Assembly: GCA_015061575.1 (NCBI GenBank) | Contig: SUWF01000029.1 | Coordinates: 1-37,661 of the forward strand | Direction: 5' to 3' | DNA: 37,661 nucleotides | From: Lentisphaerota bacterium | Lineage (GTDB): Bacteria; Verrucomicrobiota; Lentisphaeria; Victivallales; Victivallaceae | Shown here: piece after piece, positions 1 through 7,392 of the stretch | How positions within the stretch are numbered: position 1 is the first letter of the stretch | How the letters are laid out: every line of letters starts with the position of its first letter | Translations under genes and position numbers: made by a program | The notes under the pieces: model-generated | What the model was told of the DNA's origin: nothing | The model's input: only the letters and a program-made list of their open reading frames with translations | Databases searched by the model: none

Positions 1-12
1 AATAAAAAAACT

Positions 13-342
13 ATGGAAGTCAGAGCATTAACCAGAAACGTGCGGATTTCTCCTGAAAAGGCCCGCCATGTGGCGCGCGTTATTCAGGGCAAACCCGTTA
101 CGGAGGCCTTGGCAATCGTGGACTTGAGTCCGCGCAAGGCGGCTGTTTTGCTGGGCAAGACCCTTCGTTCTGCGGTGGCAAACGCCGAGAACAATGAAAA
201 CCTTGACCGTGCCAAGCTCACTGTCAAGGCTGCGTTGGTCAGCCCGGGGCCGATCATCCGTCGTTTCCGTCCTAAAGCACGCGGATCCGCGGGCCGTATC
301 CGGAAACGTACCAGTCATTTCGAAATCATTCTGGCTGATTAA
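13..342 (+). CDS. rplV: 50S ribosomal protein L22
   Basis: L22 is an early-assembly protein of the large subunit whose long beta-hairpin lines the peptide exit tunnel. The 109-residue product has the usual family length. It carries the expected N-terminal block (VRALTRNVRISPEKAR) and the basic C-terminal hairpin region RFRPKARGSAGRIRKRTSHF. The gene begins 12 bases into the window and is complete. It is followed after 16 bases by rpsC, the standard S10-operon order; rpsS would be expected just outside the left edge. Any promoter lies upstream of the window. Confidence 0.97.
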   Translation: MEVRALTRNVRISPEKARHVARVIQGKPVTEALAIVDLSPRKAAVLLGKTLRSAVANAENNENLDRAKLTVKAALVSPGPIIRRFRPKARGSAGRIRKRTSHFEIILAD

Positions 343-358
343 TCAAAAGAGGTTTATT

Positions 359-1057
359 GTGGGACAAAAAGTAAATCCAATCGGTTTGAGAACTGCGCTT
401 ACCCGTAGCTGGGAATCGCGCTGGTTCGCCGGTAAGGCTCTTTTCGGTAAGTGGCTCCATGAAGACCTGAAAATCCGCAAGTTTATCAAAGAAAAATTTG
501 CGGCCGCTGCCATCGCCCGTATTCAGATCGAGCGTTTTGCCAGCCGGGTCCGGATCACGATTTTCGCCGCCCGTCCGGGTATGCTGATCGGCAAGAAAGG
601 CCAGGAGCTTGATGTACTCCGTCAGGACGTCATGAAGATGGTCGAATGTAAGGATATCCGCGACATTGCCGTGGATGTCAATGAAATCAAGCGTGCCGAA
701 ACCAACGCTCAGCTGGTAGCTGAAAACGTGGCTATGCAGCTTGAACGCCGTATCGGTTTCCGTCGCGCGATGAAGCGCGCCATCCAGCAGGCCATGGATA
801 TGGGTGTGGATGGTATCAAGATCAATTGTGCCGGCCGTCTCGGCGGCGCGGAACTGGCCCGTACTGAACAGTACAAAGAAGGCCGGGTGCCGCTGCACAC
901 GTTGAAGGCCAACATTGATTATGGTTTTGTAGAAGCAAACACCACCGCCGGTAAAATTGGCGTGAAGGTGTGGATCTGCCACAAGGAAGGCATGGAGGAA
1001 CAAGATTATGCCGTTAATGCCAAAAAGAACAAAGTACAGAAAGGTGCAGCGCGGTAG
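359..1057 (+). CDS. rpsC: 30S ribosomal protein S3
   Basis: S3 is a small-subunit head protein at the mRNA entry channel. The GTG at 359 is chosen because the product then begins GQKVNPIGLRT, the invariant S3 N-terminus, with an AGAGG ribosome binding site at 348-352. A longer in-frame reading from 194 would overlap rplV and has no S3 similarity. The product is 232 residues, as in other bacteria. It has the KH domain with its IGKKG loop near residue 80, and the C-terminal block GRLGGAELARTEQYKEGRVP. The last 50 bases overlap the start of rplP in another frame, so the lysine-rich tail is read from the DNA that also encodes the basic L16 N-terminus. Confidence 0.97.
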   Translation: MGQKVNPIGLRTALTRSWESRWFAGKALFGKWLHEDLKIRKFIKEKFAAAAIARIQIERFASRVRITIFAARPGMLIGKKGQELDVLRQDVMKMVECKDIRDIAVDVNEIKRAETNAQLVAENVAMQLERRIGFRRAMKRAIQQAMDMGVDGIKINCAGRLGGAELARTEQYKEGRVPLHTLKANIDYGFVEANTTAGKIGVKVWICHKEGMEEQDYAVNAKKNKVQKGAAR

Positions 1058-1424
1058 TATTGCCGGCGTTGCCACCAGTTGTAATAAGGTTGACTTCGGT
1101 GACTTTGGTCTTCAGGCTGTCACCCGTGGTTACATCACCAACAACCAGATCGAAGCGGCGCGTATTGCGATCAACCGCCACCTGGACCGTAAGGGTCAGG
1201 TCTGGATTCGTGTGTTTCCTGCCAAGCCTTTCACGAAAAAACCGTTGGAAGTGCGTATGGGTAAGGGAAAGGGTAACGTCGAAGGCTGGTTCGCCCCGGT
1301 GCTGCCGGGTCGGGTGCTCTTTGAAGTCAAAGGCTGCAGTGAAACTGTCGCTCGTGAAGCCATGGCCCGTGCGGCCAACAAGCTTTGCTTGCGCTGCAAG
1401 TTTCTGACGAAGGGAGATCTCTAA
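1008..1424 (+). CDS. rplP: 50S ribosomal protein L16
   Basis: L16 organises the A-site tRNA region of the large subunit. The 138-residue product has the characteristic start (MPKRTKYRKVQRG), the GxxxVxRGYITNxQIEAARIA region, and the MGKGKGNVEGW loop. Start 1008 is supported by GGAGG at 994-998, nine bases upstream. An ATG at 1017 would also give a plausible L16. Because the N-terminus is strongly conserved, the 50-base overlap with rpsC appears real. rpmC follows one base after the stop. Confidence 0.97.
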   Translation: MPLMPKRTKYRKVQRGSIAGVATSCNKVDFGDFGLQAVTRGYITNNQIEAARIAINRHLDRKGQVWIRVFPAKPFTKKPLEVRMGKGKGNVEGWFAPVLPGRVLFEVKGCSETVAREAMARAANKLCLRCKFLTKGDL

Positions 1425-1425
1425 G

Positions 1426-1617
1426 ATGAAGACCTCGAAAATCCGTGAAATGTCCGATGCCGAAATCGTCAGCATGCTGAACGATTTGCGTCGTGAAAAG
1501 CTGACTCTGGCGATCCAGGCGACCACCGGTCAGCTGGAAAAATCCGCCCGGGTGCGTCAGGTGCGTCGCGAAATTGCGCAGCTCTTGACCGAAACCACCC
1601 GTCGTGCGGCTAACTGA
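1426..1617 (+). CDS. rpmC: 50S ribosomal protein L29
   Basis: L29 is a small two-helix protein near the exit tunnel, next to L23. The 63-residue length and the pattern SDAEIVSMLNDLRREKLTL, followed by a basic second helix with RQVRREIAQLLT, fit the family. It starts one base after the rplP stop, and its GGGAG ribosome binding site lies inside the end of rplP, so translation is probably coupled. Confidence 0.95.
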   Translation: MKTSKIREMSDAEIVSMLNDLRREKLTLAIQATTGQLEKSARVRQVRREIAQLLTETTRRAAN

Positions 1618-1633
1618 AACAGGGTAAGTAACT

Positions 1634-1903
1634 ATGAGTGAAGATACCAGCAAGCGCGGAAACCGTAAGGAACGCGTCGGCGTCGTGGTAAGCGATGTGC
1701 AGGACAAGACCATTGTGGTCGAAGTTCAGCGCCGTACTCCCCACCCGCTGTATAAGAAGGTAGTCAGCTTCAAGAAGAAGTTCACCGCCCACGATGAGAA
1801 CAACGCCGCCAAGAAAGGCGATACGGTCCGGATTGCAGAAACCCGTCCGTTGAGCAAGAACAAGTGCTGGCGTCTGGTTGAAATCATCGCAAATGCCAAT
1901 TGA
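1634..1903 (+). CDS. rpsQ: 30S ribosomal protein S17
   Basis: S17 is a primary 16S rRNA-binding protein with an OB fold. The 89-residue product shows the family pattern: [21 protein letters not shown] near the start, the [19 protein letters not shown] loop, and the C-terminal [22 protein letters not shown]. It lies 16 bases after rpmC and 23 bases before rplN. The short charged extension before residue 14 is not conserved. Confidence 0.96.
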   Translation: MSEDTSKRGNRKERVGVVVSDVQDKTIVVEVQRRTPHPLYKKVVSFKKKFTAHDENNAAKKGDTVRIAETRPLSKNKCWRLVEIIANAN

Positions 1904-1926
1904 TTTAACTCTGGAGTGAACTAATC

Positions 1927-2292
1927 ATGATTCAGATGCAAACCAAATTGGAAGTTGCCGACAACTCCGGTGCCAAGTCGATTATGGCGGTCACTGTGCT
2001 CGGTCAGGGCAAGAAGATCGCGCACATCGGCGATATCGTTAAGGCAGCCGTGCAGGAAGCTCTTCCGGATGGTACGGTCAAAAAAGGTCAGGTTGTTGAT
2101 GCGGTCATCGTCCGCACCAAGGCTCCGATCCGTCGTGCTGACGGTTCCTACCTGCGTTTTGACAGCAACTCGGCGGTGATCATTGACAAACAGAAGAACC
2201 CGGTCGGCACCCGTATTTTCGGACCTGTCGCCCGTGAGCTGCGCGAAAAGGATTTCATGAAGATCATTTCGCTGGCCCCGGAGGTGCTGTAA
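1927..2292 (+). CDS. rplN: 50S ribosomal protein L14
   Basis: L14 is a beta-barrel protein at the subunit interface. The 121-residue product begins [17 protein letters not shown] and ends with [24 protein letters not shown], both diagnostic, and the [17 protein letters not shown] segment is present. The stop codon overlaps the rplX start by one base (TAATG), which indicates translational coupling. Confidence 0.97.
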   Translation: MIQMQTKLEVADNSGAKSIMAVTVLGQGKKIAHIGDIVKAAVQEALPDGTVKKGQVVDAVIVRTKAPIRRADGSYLRFDSNSAVIIDKQKNPVGTRIFGPVARELREKDFMKIISLAPEVL

Positions 2293-2564
2293 TGAAGAAA
2301 TATCACGTCAAAAAAGGCGACAAGGTGCTGGTCAACACCGGCAAATTCAAGGGCGAAGAAGCCACTATTGAGGCTGTTTTGACCAAGAATGACCGTGTCG
2401 TGCTGAATTTTGCTAATCTTTCCGAAGCGAAGGCCGGCAGTATCGGTATGCGCACGGTTAAGAAGAGTCAGGCCAACCCGAACGGCGGCCGTGTGCAGCG
2501 TTCGGTTTCGGTTCACGTTTCCAATGTCAACCGCATTGCGGAAGATGCTGCGGAAGTGAAGTGA
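2292..2564 (+). CDS. rplX: 50S ribosomal protein L24
   Basis: L24 initiates large-subunit assembly. The 90-residue product has an N-terminal KOW motif (KKGDKVLVNTGKFKGEEATI, about residues 7-26). It ends with PNGGRVQRSVSVHVSNV, which matches the family's second conserved block. It overlaps rplN by one base, and rplE follows after 8 bases. It is slightly shorter than many L24 proteins, which usually have about 100 residues. Confidence 0.94.
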   Translation: MKKYHVKKGDKVLVNTGKFKGEEATIEAVLTKNDRVVLNFANLSEAKAGSIGMRTVKKSQANPNGGRVQRSVSVHVSNVNRIAEDAAEVK

Positions 2565-2572
2565 GGTAATTT

Positions 2573-3109
2573 ATGCCAGACATGATGAAAAAATACAAGG
2601 ATGAAGTCCGCGGCGCTCTGCAGAGCAAGCTCGGTTACAAGAACGTGATGCAGATTCCGAAGCTCACGAAGATTGTGATCAGCACCGGTCTGAAATCCAC
2701 TGCCGAACGCGATGCTTTCGGCGAAGCAAAGAAGCATCTTGCGGCGATTGCCGGTCAGTGCCCGGTGATCACCAAGGCTCATAAGAACGTAGCTAACTTC
2801 AAGCTCCGCGTGGGTATGCCCGTGGGGGTTATGGTGACGCTGCGCGGCCACCGGATGTATGAATTTCTCGATCGTTTCGTACACAACGCTCTGCCGCGTG
2901 TGCGTGACTTCCGTGGGATTTCGAGCAAGGGTTTTGACGGGGTTGGCAACTACAACGTCGGTTTGTCCGACGTGTCGGTGTTCACCGAAGTCGATGCTGA
3001 CAAACTGAAATATCCGCTTGGCATCAATATTGCGATGGTCACCACCGCCAAGACTGATGCTGAAGCCCGTGAACTCTTAACTATGCTGGAAGTTCCTTTC
3101 GGGGAATAA
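2573..3109 (+). CDS. rplE: 50S ribosomal protein L5
   Basis: L5 binds 5S rRNA and contacts P-site tRNA. The 178-residue product has the family length. Visible blocks are NVMQIPKLTKIVISTGL, the GQCPVITKAHKNVANFKLR region, the VTLRGHRMYEFLDRF block and the C-terminal NIAMVTTAKTDAEARELL. A GAGG ribosome binding site ends about 5-8 bases upstream of the chosen ATG. A second ATG at 2582 is possible. Confidence 0.97.
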   Translation: MPDMMKKYKDEVRGALQSKLGYKNVMQIPKLTKIVISTGLKSTAERDAFGEAKKHLAAIAGQCPVITKAHKNVANFKLRVGMPVGVMVTLRGHRMYEFLDRFVHNALPRVRDFRGISSKGFDGVGNYNVGLSDVSVFTEVDADKLKYPLGINIAMVTTAKTDAEARELLTMLEVPFGE

Positions 3110-3129
3110 GCGTGAGGAGATAAGTTTTT

Positions 3130-3315
3130 ATGGCTAAGAAAAGTCTGATTGTCAAGAGCGAACGGCCCAACAAGTTCAAGGTTCGGGAATACACCCGCTG
3201 CAAGAACTGCGGACGCCCGCGCGCTTATATTGGCAAGTTCCAGCTCTGCCGTATTTGTTTCCGTGAATTGGCCTCCTCCGGCCGTATTCCGGGCGTAACC
3301 AAGGCCAGCTGGTGA
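3130..3315 (+). CDS. rpsZ: 30S ribosomal protein S14, zinc-binding type
   Basis: This is the short S14 paralogue of 61 residues, with a zinc site formed by two CxxC pairs (CKNC and CRIC) around a [10 protein letters not shown] segment. It binds in the small-subunit head. The gene sits in its standard place between rplE and rpsH, with GAGGAG about 11 bases before the ATG. The four cysteines place it in the C+ (zinc-containing) class. No C- paralogue is visible in the window. Confidence 0.96.
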   Translation: MAKKSLIVKSERPNKFKVREYTRCKNCGRPRAYIGKFQLCRICFRELASSGRIPGVTKASW

Positions 3316-3331
3316 GAAAGGAACACGCAAA

Positions 3332-3727
3332 ATGAGTATGCAAGATCCGATTGCCGATATGCTCACGCGGGTACGCAATGCCGGTGCAGCAGGGCTTAAG
3401 AAAATCGAAATGCCCAGTTCCAAGGAGAAGGCTGCCATTGCAGCTGTGCTCAAGGAAGAGGGTTACATCAGTGACTTTGCGGTTCTCGAAGATGGAGCCA
3501 AACGCATCCTGAGTGTTACTCTGAAATATTATCAGGGTGAACCGGTGATCGAAGGCATCCAGCGGGTCAGCAAGCCGTCCTGCCGTATCCATTGCACCTG
3601 CAAGGATATTCCGAAAGTTCGCGGCGGACTGGGTACTGTGGTGCTGAGCACCCCCAATGGCATTCTGAGCGGCCGCAAGGCCAAGGAAGCCAACGTGGGC
3701 GGCGAAGTTCTGCTGTACGTCTGGTAA
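3332..3727 (+). CDS. rpsH: 30S ribosomal protein S8
   Basis: S8 binds the central domain of 16S rRNA; in enterobacteria it is also the translational repressor of the spc operon. The 131-residue product begins with DPIADMLTRVRNA and ends with the GLGTVVLSTPNGILSGRKAKEANVGGEVLLYVW block, both diagnostic. AAAGGAA lies about 8 bases upstream. Whether S8 autoregulates this cluster cannot be judged from the window alone. Confidence 0.97.
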   Translation: MSMQDPIADMLTRVRNAGAAGLKKIEMPSSKEKAAIAAVLKEEGYISDFAVLEDGAKRILSVTLKYYQGEPVIEGIQRVSKPSCRIHCTCKDIPKVRGGLGTVVLSTPNGILSGRKAKEANVGGEVLLYVW

Positions 3728-3749
3728 TTTAAGCAGAAGGGCAAATACA

Positions 3750-4283
3750 ATGTCTCGAATTGGTAAAAAACCTGTTGCTATTCCTGCCGGGATCAAGGTG
3801 TCGGTCAAAGACGGCGTTGTGACTGCGGAAGGCAAAGAAAAGCTGTCCTTTGCTCTGCCGGCGATTGTGGATGTCGAAATTACCGACACCGAAGTTATCG
3901 TCAAGCAGAAGAAGGAAACGCTGGAATCCAGTGCCATGCAGGGTTTGACCCGTGCGCTGATCCAGAATATGGTCATTGGTTTGACGACCGGCTTCAAGAA
4001 GGAGCTGCAGATCGTCGGTGTTGGTTACAAAGCTCAGGTTCAGGGCAGCAAATTGGTGCTCAACCTGGGATTCTCCCACACGATTGAGTATCAGATCCCG
4101 AAAGGTCTGACCATCACCATGGGTGAAAACAACACCATTATCATCACCGGTGCGGATAAGCAGATGGTCGGTCAGGCCGCTGCCACGATCCGCGGTTACC
4201 GTCCGCCGGAACCCTACAAGGGCAAGGGCGTTCGTTATGTGGATGAACACATAACGATCAAGGAAGGTAAAACGGTCGGTTAA
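3750..4283 (+). CDS. rplF: 50S ribosomal protein L6
   Basis: L6 sits near the factor-binding site of the large subunit. The 177-residue product starts MSRIGKKPVAIPAG and ends with RPPEPYKGKGVRYVDEHITIKEGK, both hallmarks of the family. GLTTGFKKELQIVGVGYKAQ marks the linker between its two similar halves. AGAAGGG lies upstream of the start. Confidence 0.97.
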   Translation: MSRIGKKPVAIPAGIKVSVKDGVVTAEGKEKLSFALPAIVDVEITDTEVIVKQKKETLESSAMQGLTRALIQNMVIGLTTGFKKELQIVGVGYKAQVQGSKLVLNLGFSHTIEYQIPKGLTITMGENNTIIITGADKQMVGQAAATIRGYRPPEPYKGKGVRYVDEHITIKEGKTVG

Positions 4284-4311
4284 TTCTTAAAATCAAGGTA
4301 AAAAATTTATT

Positions 4312-4674
4312 ATGGCGAATTGTGATAATAAAGCTAGACGCGTGAAGCGCCACCTGCGTATCCGGAAGAAGATTTCCGGAACTGCGGAACGTCCGCGTTT
4401 TTGTGTCAGTGTTACTGCCAACAACATCTACTGCCAGTTCATCGATGATGTAGCGGGCAAGACCTTGGCGGCGACCTCGACGCTGGATGCCACTTTCAAG
4501 GCGGAAAATGGCAAACCGAACATGGCCGGTGCGGCTCTGCTCGGCAAGATGGCGGCGGAAAAAGCAAAATCGGCCAACATTACCGAAGTTGTTTTCGACC
4601 GTTCCGGTTTTCAGTATCACGGCCGGGTGAAGGCGATTGCCGAAGCCGCCCGTGAAAACGGACTCAAGTTCTAA
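4312..4674 (+). CDS. rplR: 50S ribosomal protein L18
   Basis: L18 binds 5S rRNA in the central protuberance. The 120-residue product carries [21 protein letters not shown] at the N-terminus and the C-terminal block [28 protein letters not shown], typical of L18. An AAGGT sequence lies about 14 bases before the ATG. rpsE follows after 17 bases. Confidence 0.97.
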   Translation: MANCDNKARRVKRHLRIRKKISGTAERPRFCVSVTANNIYCQFIDDVAGKTLAATSTLDATFKAENGKPNMAGAALLGKMAAEKAKSANITEVVFDRSGFQYHGRVKAIAEAARENGLKF

Positions 4675-4691
4675 GAAAGGCTTTGCTAGAT

Positions 4692-5198
4692 ATGGCTAAA
4701 CGTGAAAATTTCAAGGCCGAAGATCATGTGCAGAGCGAATTCGAAGAAAGCGTCATCTGCATCAACCGCAGTGCCAAGGTCGTGAAGGGCGGCAAGAACT
4801 TCAGCTTTGGTGCGCTGGTTGTGGTCGGTAACCGTAAAGGCCGGGTCGGCTATGGCTTCGGCAAGGCTAACGAAGTCTCTGATGCTATCCGCAAGGGTGG
4901 CGAAGCGGCCCGCAAGAATATTATGGATGTCAAGCTTGTCGGCACCACGCTGCCGCATCCGGTGGAAGTCCGCTTTGGCGGTGCCCAGGTGCTGATGCGT
5001 CCCGCGTCCAGCGGTACCGGTTTGATCGCCGGTGGTGCGATGCGTGCCATTCTCGAACTCGCCGGTGTGCAGGACGTGCTGGCCAAGAGTTTGGGTGCAT
5101 CCAATGCTTCGAACGTGGCCAAGGCCACTTTCAAGGCACTTCAGAGTCTTTCGACCAAGGAAGACGTGCTCGCCAAGCGCGGCATCGATACTCTGTAA
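4692..5198 (+). CDS. rpsE: 30S ribosomal protein S5
   Basis: S5 lies at the mRNA entrance and affects decoding accuracy. The ATG at 4692 is preferred over an upstream in-frame TTG at 4683, because AAGAAAGG at 4673-4680 is correctly placed and the product then starts MAKRENF. The 168-residue protein has the dsRBD-like block ([22 protein letters not shown]), the [10 protein letters not shown] stretch and the C-terminal [19 protein letters not shown]. The next gene in the usual order, rpmD, is missing; a 129-base gap leads to rplO. Confidence 0.97.
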   Translation: MAKRENFKAEDHVQSEFEESVICINRSAKVVKGGKNFSFGALVVVGNRKGRVGYGFGKANEVSDAIRKGGEAARKNIMDVKLVGTTLPHPVEVRFGGAQVLMRPASSGTGLIAGGAMRAILELAGVQDVLAKSLGASNASNVAKATFKALQSLSTKEDVLAKRGIDTL

Positions 5199-5209
5199 TG
5201 ACTGAGTGG

Positions 5210-5241
5210 ATTGCTTTCCTGCTGCAAGGCGGGAAAGCAAT
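5210..5241 (+). terminator. Hairpin between rpsE and rplO (terminator or attenuator candidate)
   Basis: ATTGCTTTCC (5210-5219) pairs perfectly with GGAAAGCAAT (5232-5241) around a 12-base loop. A broken T-rich run (TTTATTGATGTTT) follows. The run is weaker than in a classical intrinsic terminator, so partial termination, an mRNA processing site or a stabilising 3' structure are all possible. It occupies the place where rpmD normally lies. Confidence 0.45.
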
Positions 5242-5327
5242 TTATTGATGTTTCTGTCGATTAAGAGTGAAAGCGAGGCAGAAATATCCAAAAGAATAAT
5301 TTACGCTGACTCAATTCAGGTAATAAA

Positions 5328-5771
5328 ATGAGATTGCATGAAATTGCCAATACTCCGGGTGCGGTGAAATCCCGCAAGCGCGTGGGCCGTGGTGACAGCT
5401 CCGGCATGGGTAAAACCGCCTGCCGTGGTGAAAAAGGTCAGAAGTCCCGTACCGGTACGACCATCCGTCCCTTCTTTGAAGGGGGCCAGATCCCGCTGTT
5501 CCGCCGTTTGCCGAAACGTGGTTTCAACAGCCCTGATCACAAGGTGTTCGAACTGGTGAACCTCTCGGTGCTGGAAGCTAACTATAACGCCGGCGAAACT
5601 GTCGATGAAGCCAGCTTGCGTGCCAAGAGTCTGCTGGGCAAAAAAGCGATGCCGCTGAAGGTGCTTGCCAATGGCGATATCACCAAAGCGTTGACCGTCA
5701 AAGCTGCCAAGTTCTCGGCGGCTGCCAAAGCCAAGATCGAAGCTGCCGGCGGCAGCTGCATCGAAGGCTGA
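5328..5771 (+). CDS. rplO: 50S ribosomal protein L15
   Basis: L15 is a late-assembly protein of the large subunit with an extended glycine- and arginine-rich N-terminus. The 147-residue product shows the diagnostic RKRVGRGDSSGMGKTACRGEKGQKSRTG region and FEGGQIPLFRRLPKRGF. The C-terminal part holds the expected beta domain (MPLKVLANGDITKALTVKAAKFSAAAKAKIEAAGG). AGGT lies 6 bases upstream of the ATG. Confidence 0.97.
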   Translation: MRLHEIANTPGAVKSRKRVGRGDSSGMGKTACRGEKGQKSRTGTTIRPFFEGGQIPLFRRLPKRGFNSPDHKVFELVNLSVLEANYNAGETVDEASLRAKSLLGKKAMPLKVLANGDITKALTVKAAKFSAAAKAKIEAAGGSCIEG

Positions 5772-5784
5772 CGAAGCTTTTTTT

Positions 5785-5858
5785 ACGATCCGGGTTTTTC
5801 CCGGGTCGTTTCGTATCGGCTCCGGTGGGAACTGATACGAAACGATCCGAGTTTTTCG
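5785..5858 (+). promoter_or_regulatory. Competing hairpins in the rplO-secY intergenic region
   Basis: Hairpin A pairs ACGATCCGGG (5785-5794) with CCCGGGTCGT (5800-5809) around TTTTT, with one G-U pair. Hairpin B pairs GGGTCGTTTCGTATC (5803-5817) with GATACGAAACGATCC (5834-5848), 15 pairs with one G-U. The two share 5803-5809 and cannot form together. A second copy of the hairpin A left arm and loop (ACGATCCGaGTTTTTC) occurs at 5842-5856, with a short stem. A T7 run lies at 5778-5784, just before hairpin A. Such overlapping alternatives are typical of attenuators, but no clean U-run follows either stem. Confidence 0.5.
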
Positions 5859-5879
5859 GGTAAAGTTTATATAAGACAT

Positions 5880-5908
5880 TTGCAAAGTTACTGTTGATGT
5901 GTTATATT
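5880..5908 (+). promoter_or_regulatory. Predicted sigma70-type promoter for secY
   Basis: TTGCAA (5880-5885) and TATATT (5903-5908) are separated by exactly 17 bases. This suggests that secY is transcribed on its own in addition to read-through from the ribosomal cluster. The predicted start is about 45 bases upstream of the secY ATG. Confidence 0.65.
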
Positions 5909-5961
5909 GGCGAGTATGATTTATTAAAATTAACCATATATTTAACAAGGAAAAAGCTGCA

Positions 5962-7320
5962 ATGTTGAAAGCCTTTTGGAACGTCCTTCATATCAAGGAA
6001 TTGCGTAGTCGTCTTCTTTTTACTGCCGGGATTATTGTTTTGGTCCGTATGGCGGATAATATTCCGTGTCCCGGGGTCAACTCGGTGGCGTTGAAAAATT
6101 ATCTGACGCAGTTTCAGGCCGGGAGTGCCACCGGCGGCGGTATCATGGATATGCTGGATATCTTTTCCGGCGGTGCACTGCAGCAGTTTGCGCTGGGGGT
6201 GTTGGGGATCATGCCTTACATTACGGCATCGATCATCCTTCAGCTTTTGACTCCGGTGGTTCCGGCTTTGGAAAAGATCTCCCGTGACGGTGAAACCGGC
6301 CGGGCCAAAATCAGCCAGTATACCCGCTATCTGACCATATTGGTCTGTTTGGTGCAGGGTGTGTTGGCGGCTATGGCGATGATCAATCCGGCAAAATTGT
6401 TCGGTCAGATGCCTTCTGAACCGCTGTTCTGGGGCAATCCCGGAGTGTTCATGATCATGACGGTGTTGGTTTTGACCTGCACGACGATGATTTTTATGTG
6501 GCTGGGCGAACAGGTCACTGAACGTGGTATCGGTAATGGTGTATCGATCATCATTACGATCAATATTATCTCCAAGGTGCCGTCGGCAGTAGTGCAGCTT
6601 TTCCAGATGGCGACCAGCCAGAGCACCGGCGCAGCCAGTTTCAAGCCGGTGCATTTGCTGATATTGCTGCTGGTTTTTGCGGTGGTCACTGCTGCTACGA
6701 TCATGCTTTGCCAGGGGATGCGCCGGGTGCCGGTGCAGATGGCGCGCAAGAGCATTGGCAATCAGGTGCAGGGTGGTGCGACTTACCTGCCGTTGAAGGT
6801 TAATTTTGCCGGGGTGATGCCGATCATTTTTGCCGGTGCGATCATGATGATCCCCCGTCCGGTTTTTGAATACTTCAACTGGACCACGCTGGCCAGCTGG
6901 TTCAACTACGATGCGGGCGGGTATTTGATCACCTACGGTTTGTTGATCATGGCGTTCAATTTCTTCTGGGTGGCCACGCAGTTCAATCCGCTGCAGATTT
7001 CGGAAAACCTCAAGCGGGAAAGCGGTTATATTCCCGGCATCCGTCCCGGCCAGCCCACGGCTGACTTCCTGGATTCGACCATGACCCGGGTGACTTTTGG
7101 CGGAGCAGTGTTCCTGATGGCGTTGAGTTTGTTCCCGATGCTGCTGGCCAACAGTCTGCACATACCGTTTTTGGTGGCGTCGCTCTTTGGCGGAACCAGT
7201 CTGCTCATTATGGTTGGGGTCACGCTGGATACCATGAGCCAGCTCGAATCGCACCTGACGATGCGCAATTATGAAGGTTTCTTGCGTAAGGGCCGTCTGC
7301 ATGGCCGCAGCGGATTCTGA
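5962..7320 (+). CDS. secY: Protein translocase subunit SecY
   Basis: SecY is the channel of the Sec translocon in the inner membrane. It works with SecE/G and SecA in protein export and membrane insertion. The 452-residue product has the ten-helix hydrophobic pattern. Diagnostic blocks are DMLDIFSGGALQQFALGVLGIMPYITASI (about residues 55-85), the cytoplasmic segment RRVPVQMARK, and GYIPGIRPGQPTADFL (about residues 356-371). AAGGA at 5948-5952 is well spaced from the ATG. The usual downstream genes (adk, map, infA, rpmJ, rpsM) do not follow; a terminator comes next. Confidence 0.98.
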   Translation: MLKAFWNVLHIKELRSRLLFTAGIIVLVRMADNIPCPGVNSVALKNYLTQFQAGSATGGGIMDMLDIFSGGALQQFALGVLGIMPYITASIILQLLTPVVPALEKISRDGETGRAKISQYTRYLTILVCLVQGVLAAMAMINPAKLFGQMPSEPLFWGNPGVFMIMTVLVLTCTTMIFMWLGEQVTERGIGNGVSIIITINIISKVPSAVVQLFQMATSQSTGAASFKPVHLLILLLVFAVVTAATIMLCQGMRRVPVQMARKSIGNQVQGGATYLPLKVNFAGVMPIIFAGAIMMIPRPVFEYFNWTTLASWFNYDAGGYLITYGLLIMAFNFFWVATQFNPLQISENLKRESGYIPGIRPGQPTADFLDSTMTRVTFGGAVFLMALSLFPMLLANSLHIPFLVASLFGGTSLLIMVGVTLDTMSQLESHLTMRNYEGFLRKGRLHGRSGF

Positions 7321-7343
7321 TAATCGGCTTAAAAGATATTGAC

Positions 7344-7379
7344 AAACGGAGCTGTTCTAAAGACAGTTCCGTTTTTTTT
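7344..7379 (+). terminator. Intrinsic terminator of secY
   Basis: ACGGAGCTGT (7346-7355) pairs with ACAGTTCCGT (7363-7372) around a 7-base loop. Two further A-T pairs extend the base, and T8 follows at 7372-7379. This is a textbook rho-independent terminator closing the ribosomal/secY unit. It could also slow transcription arriving from the convergent AraC-type gene, although the opposite strand has no strong U-run. Confidence 0.88.
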
Positions 7380-7392
7380 CGCAATGAGAAAA

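Noticed and set aside
194-358. Upstream extension of rpsC
   Set aside because: It overlaps rplV in another frame; GTG at 359 has a ribosome binding site and restores the conserved S3 N-terminus.
5902-7302. 466-codon open frame on the minus strand opposite secY
   Set aside because: Composition is histidine/arginine/glutamine-rich with no family signal; it mirrors the codon bias of secY.
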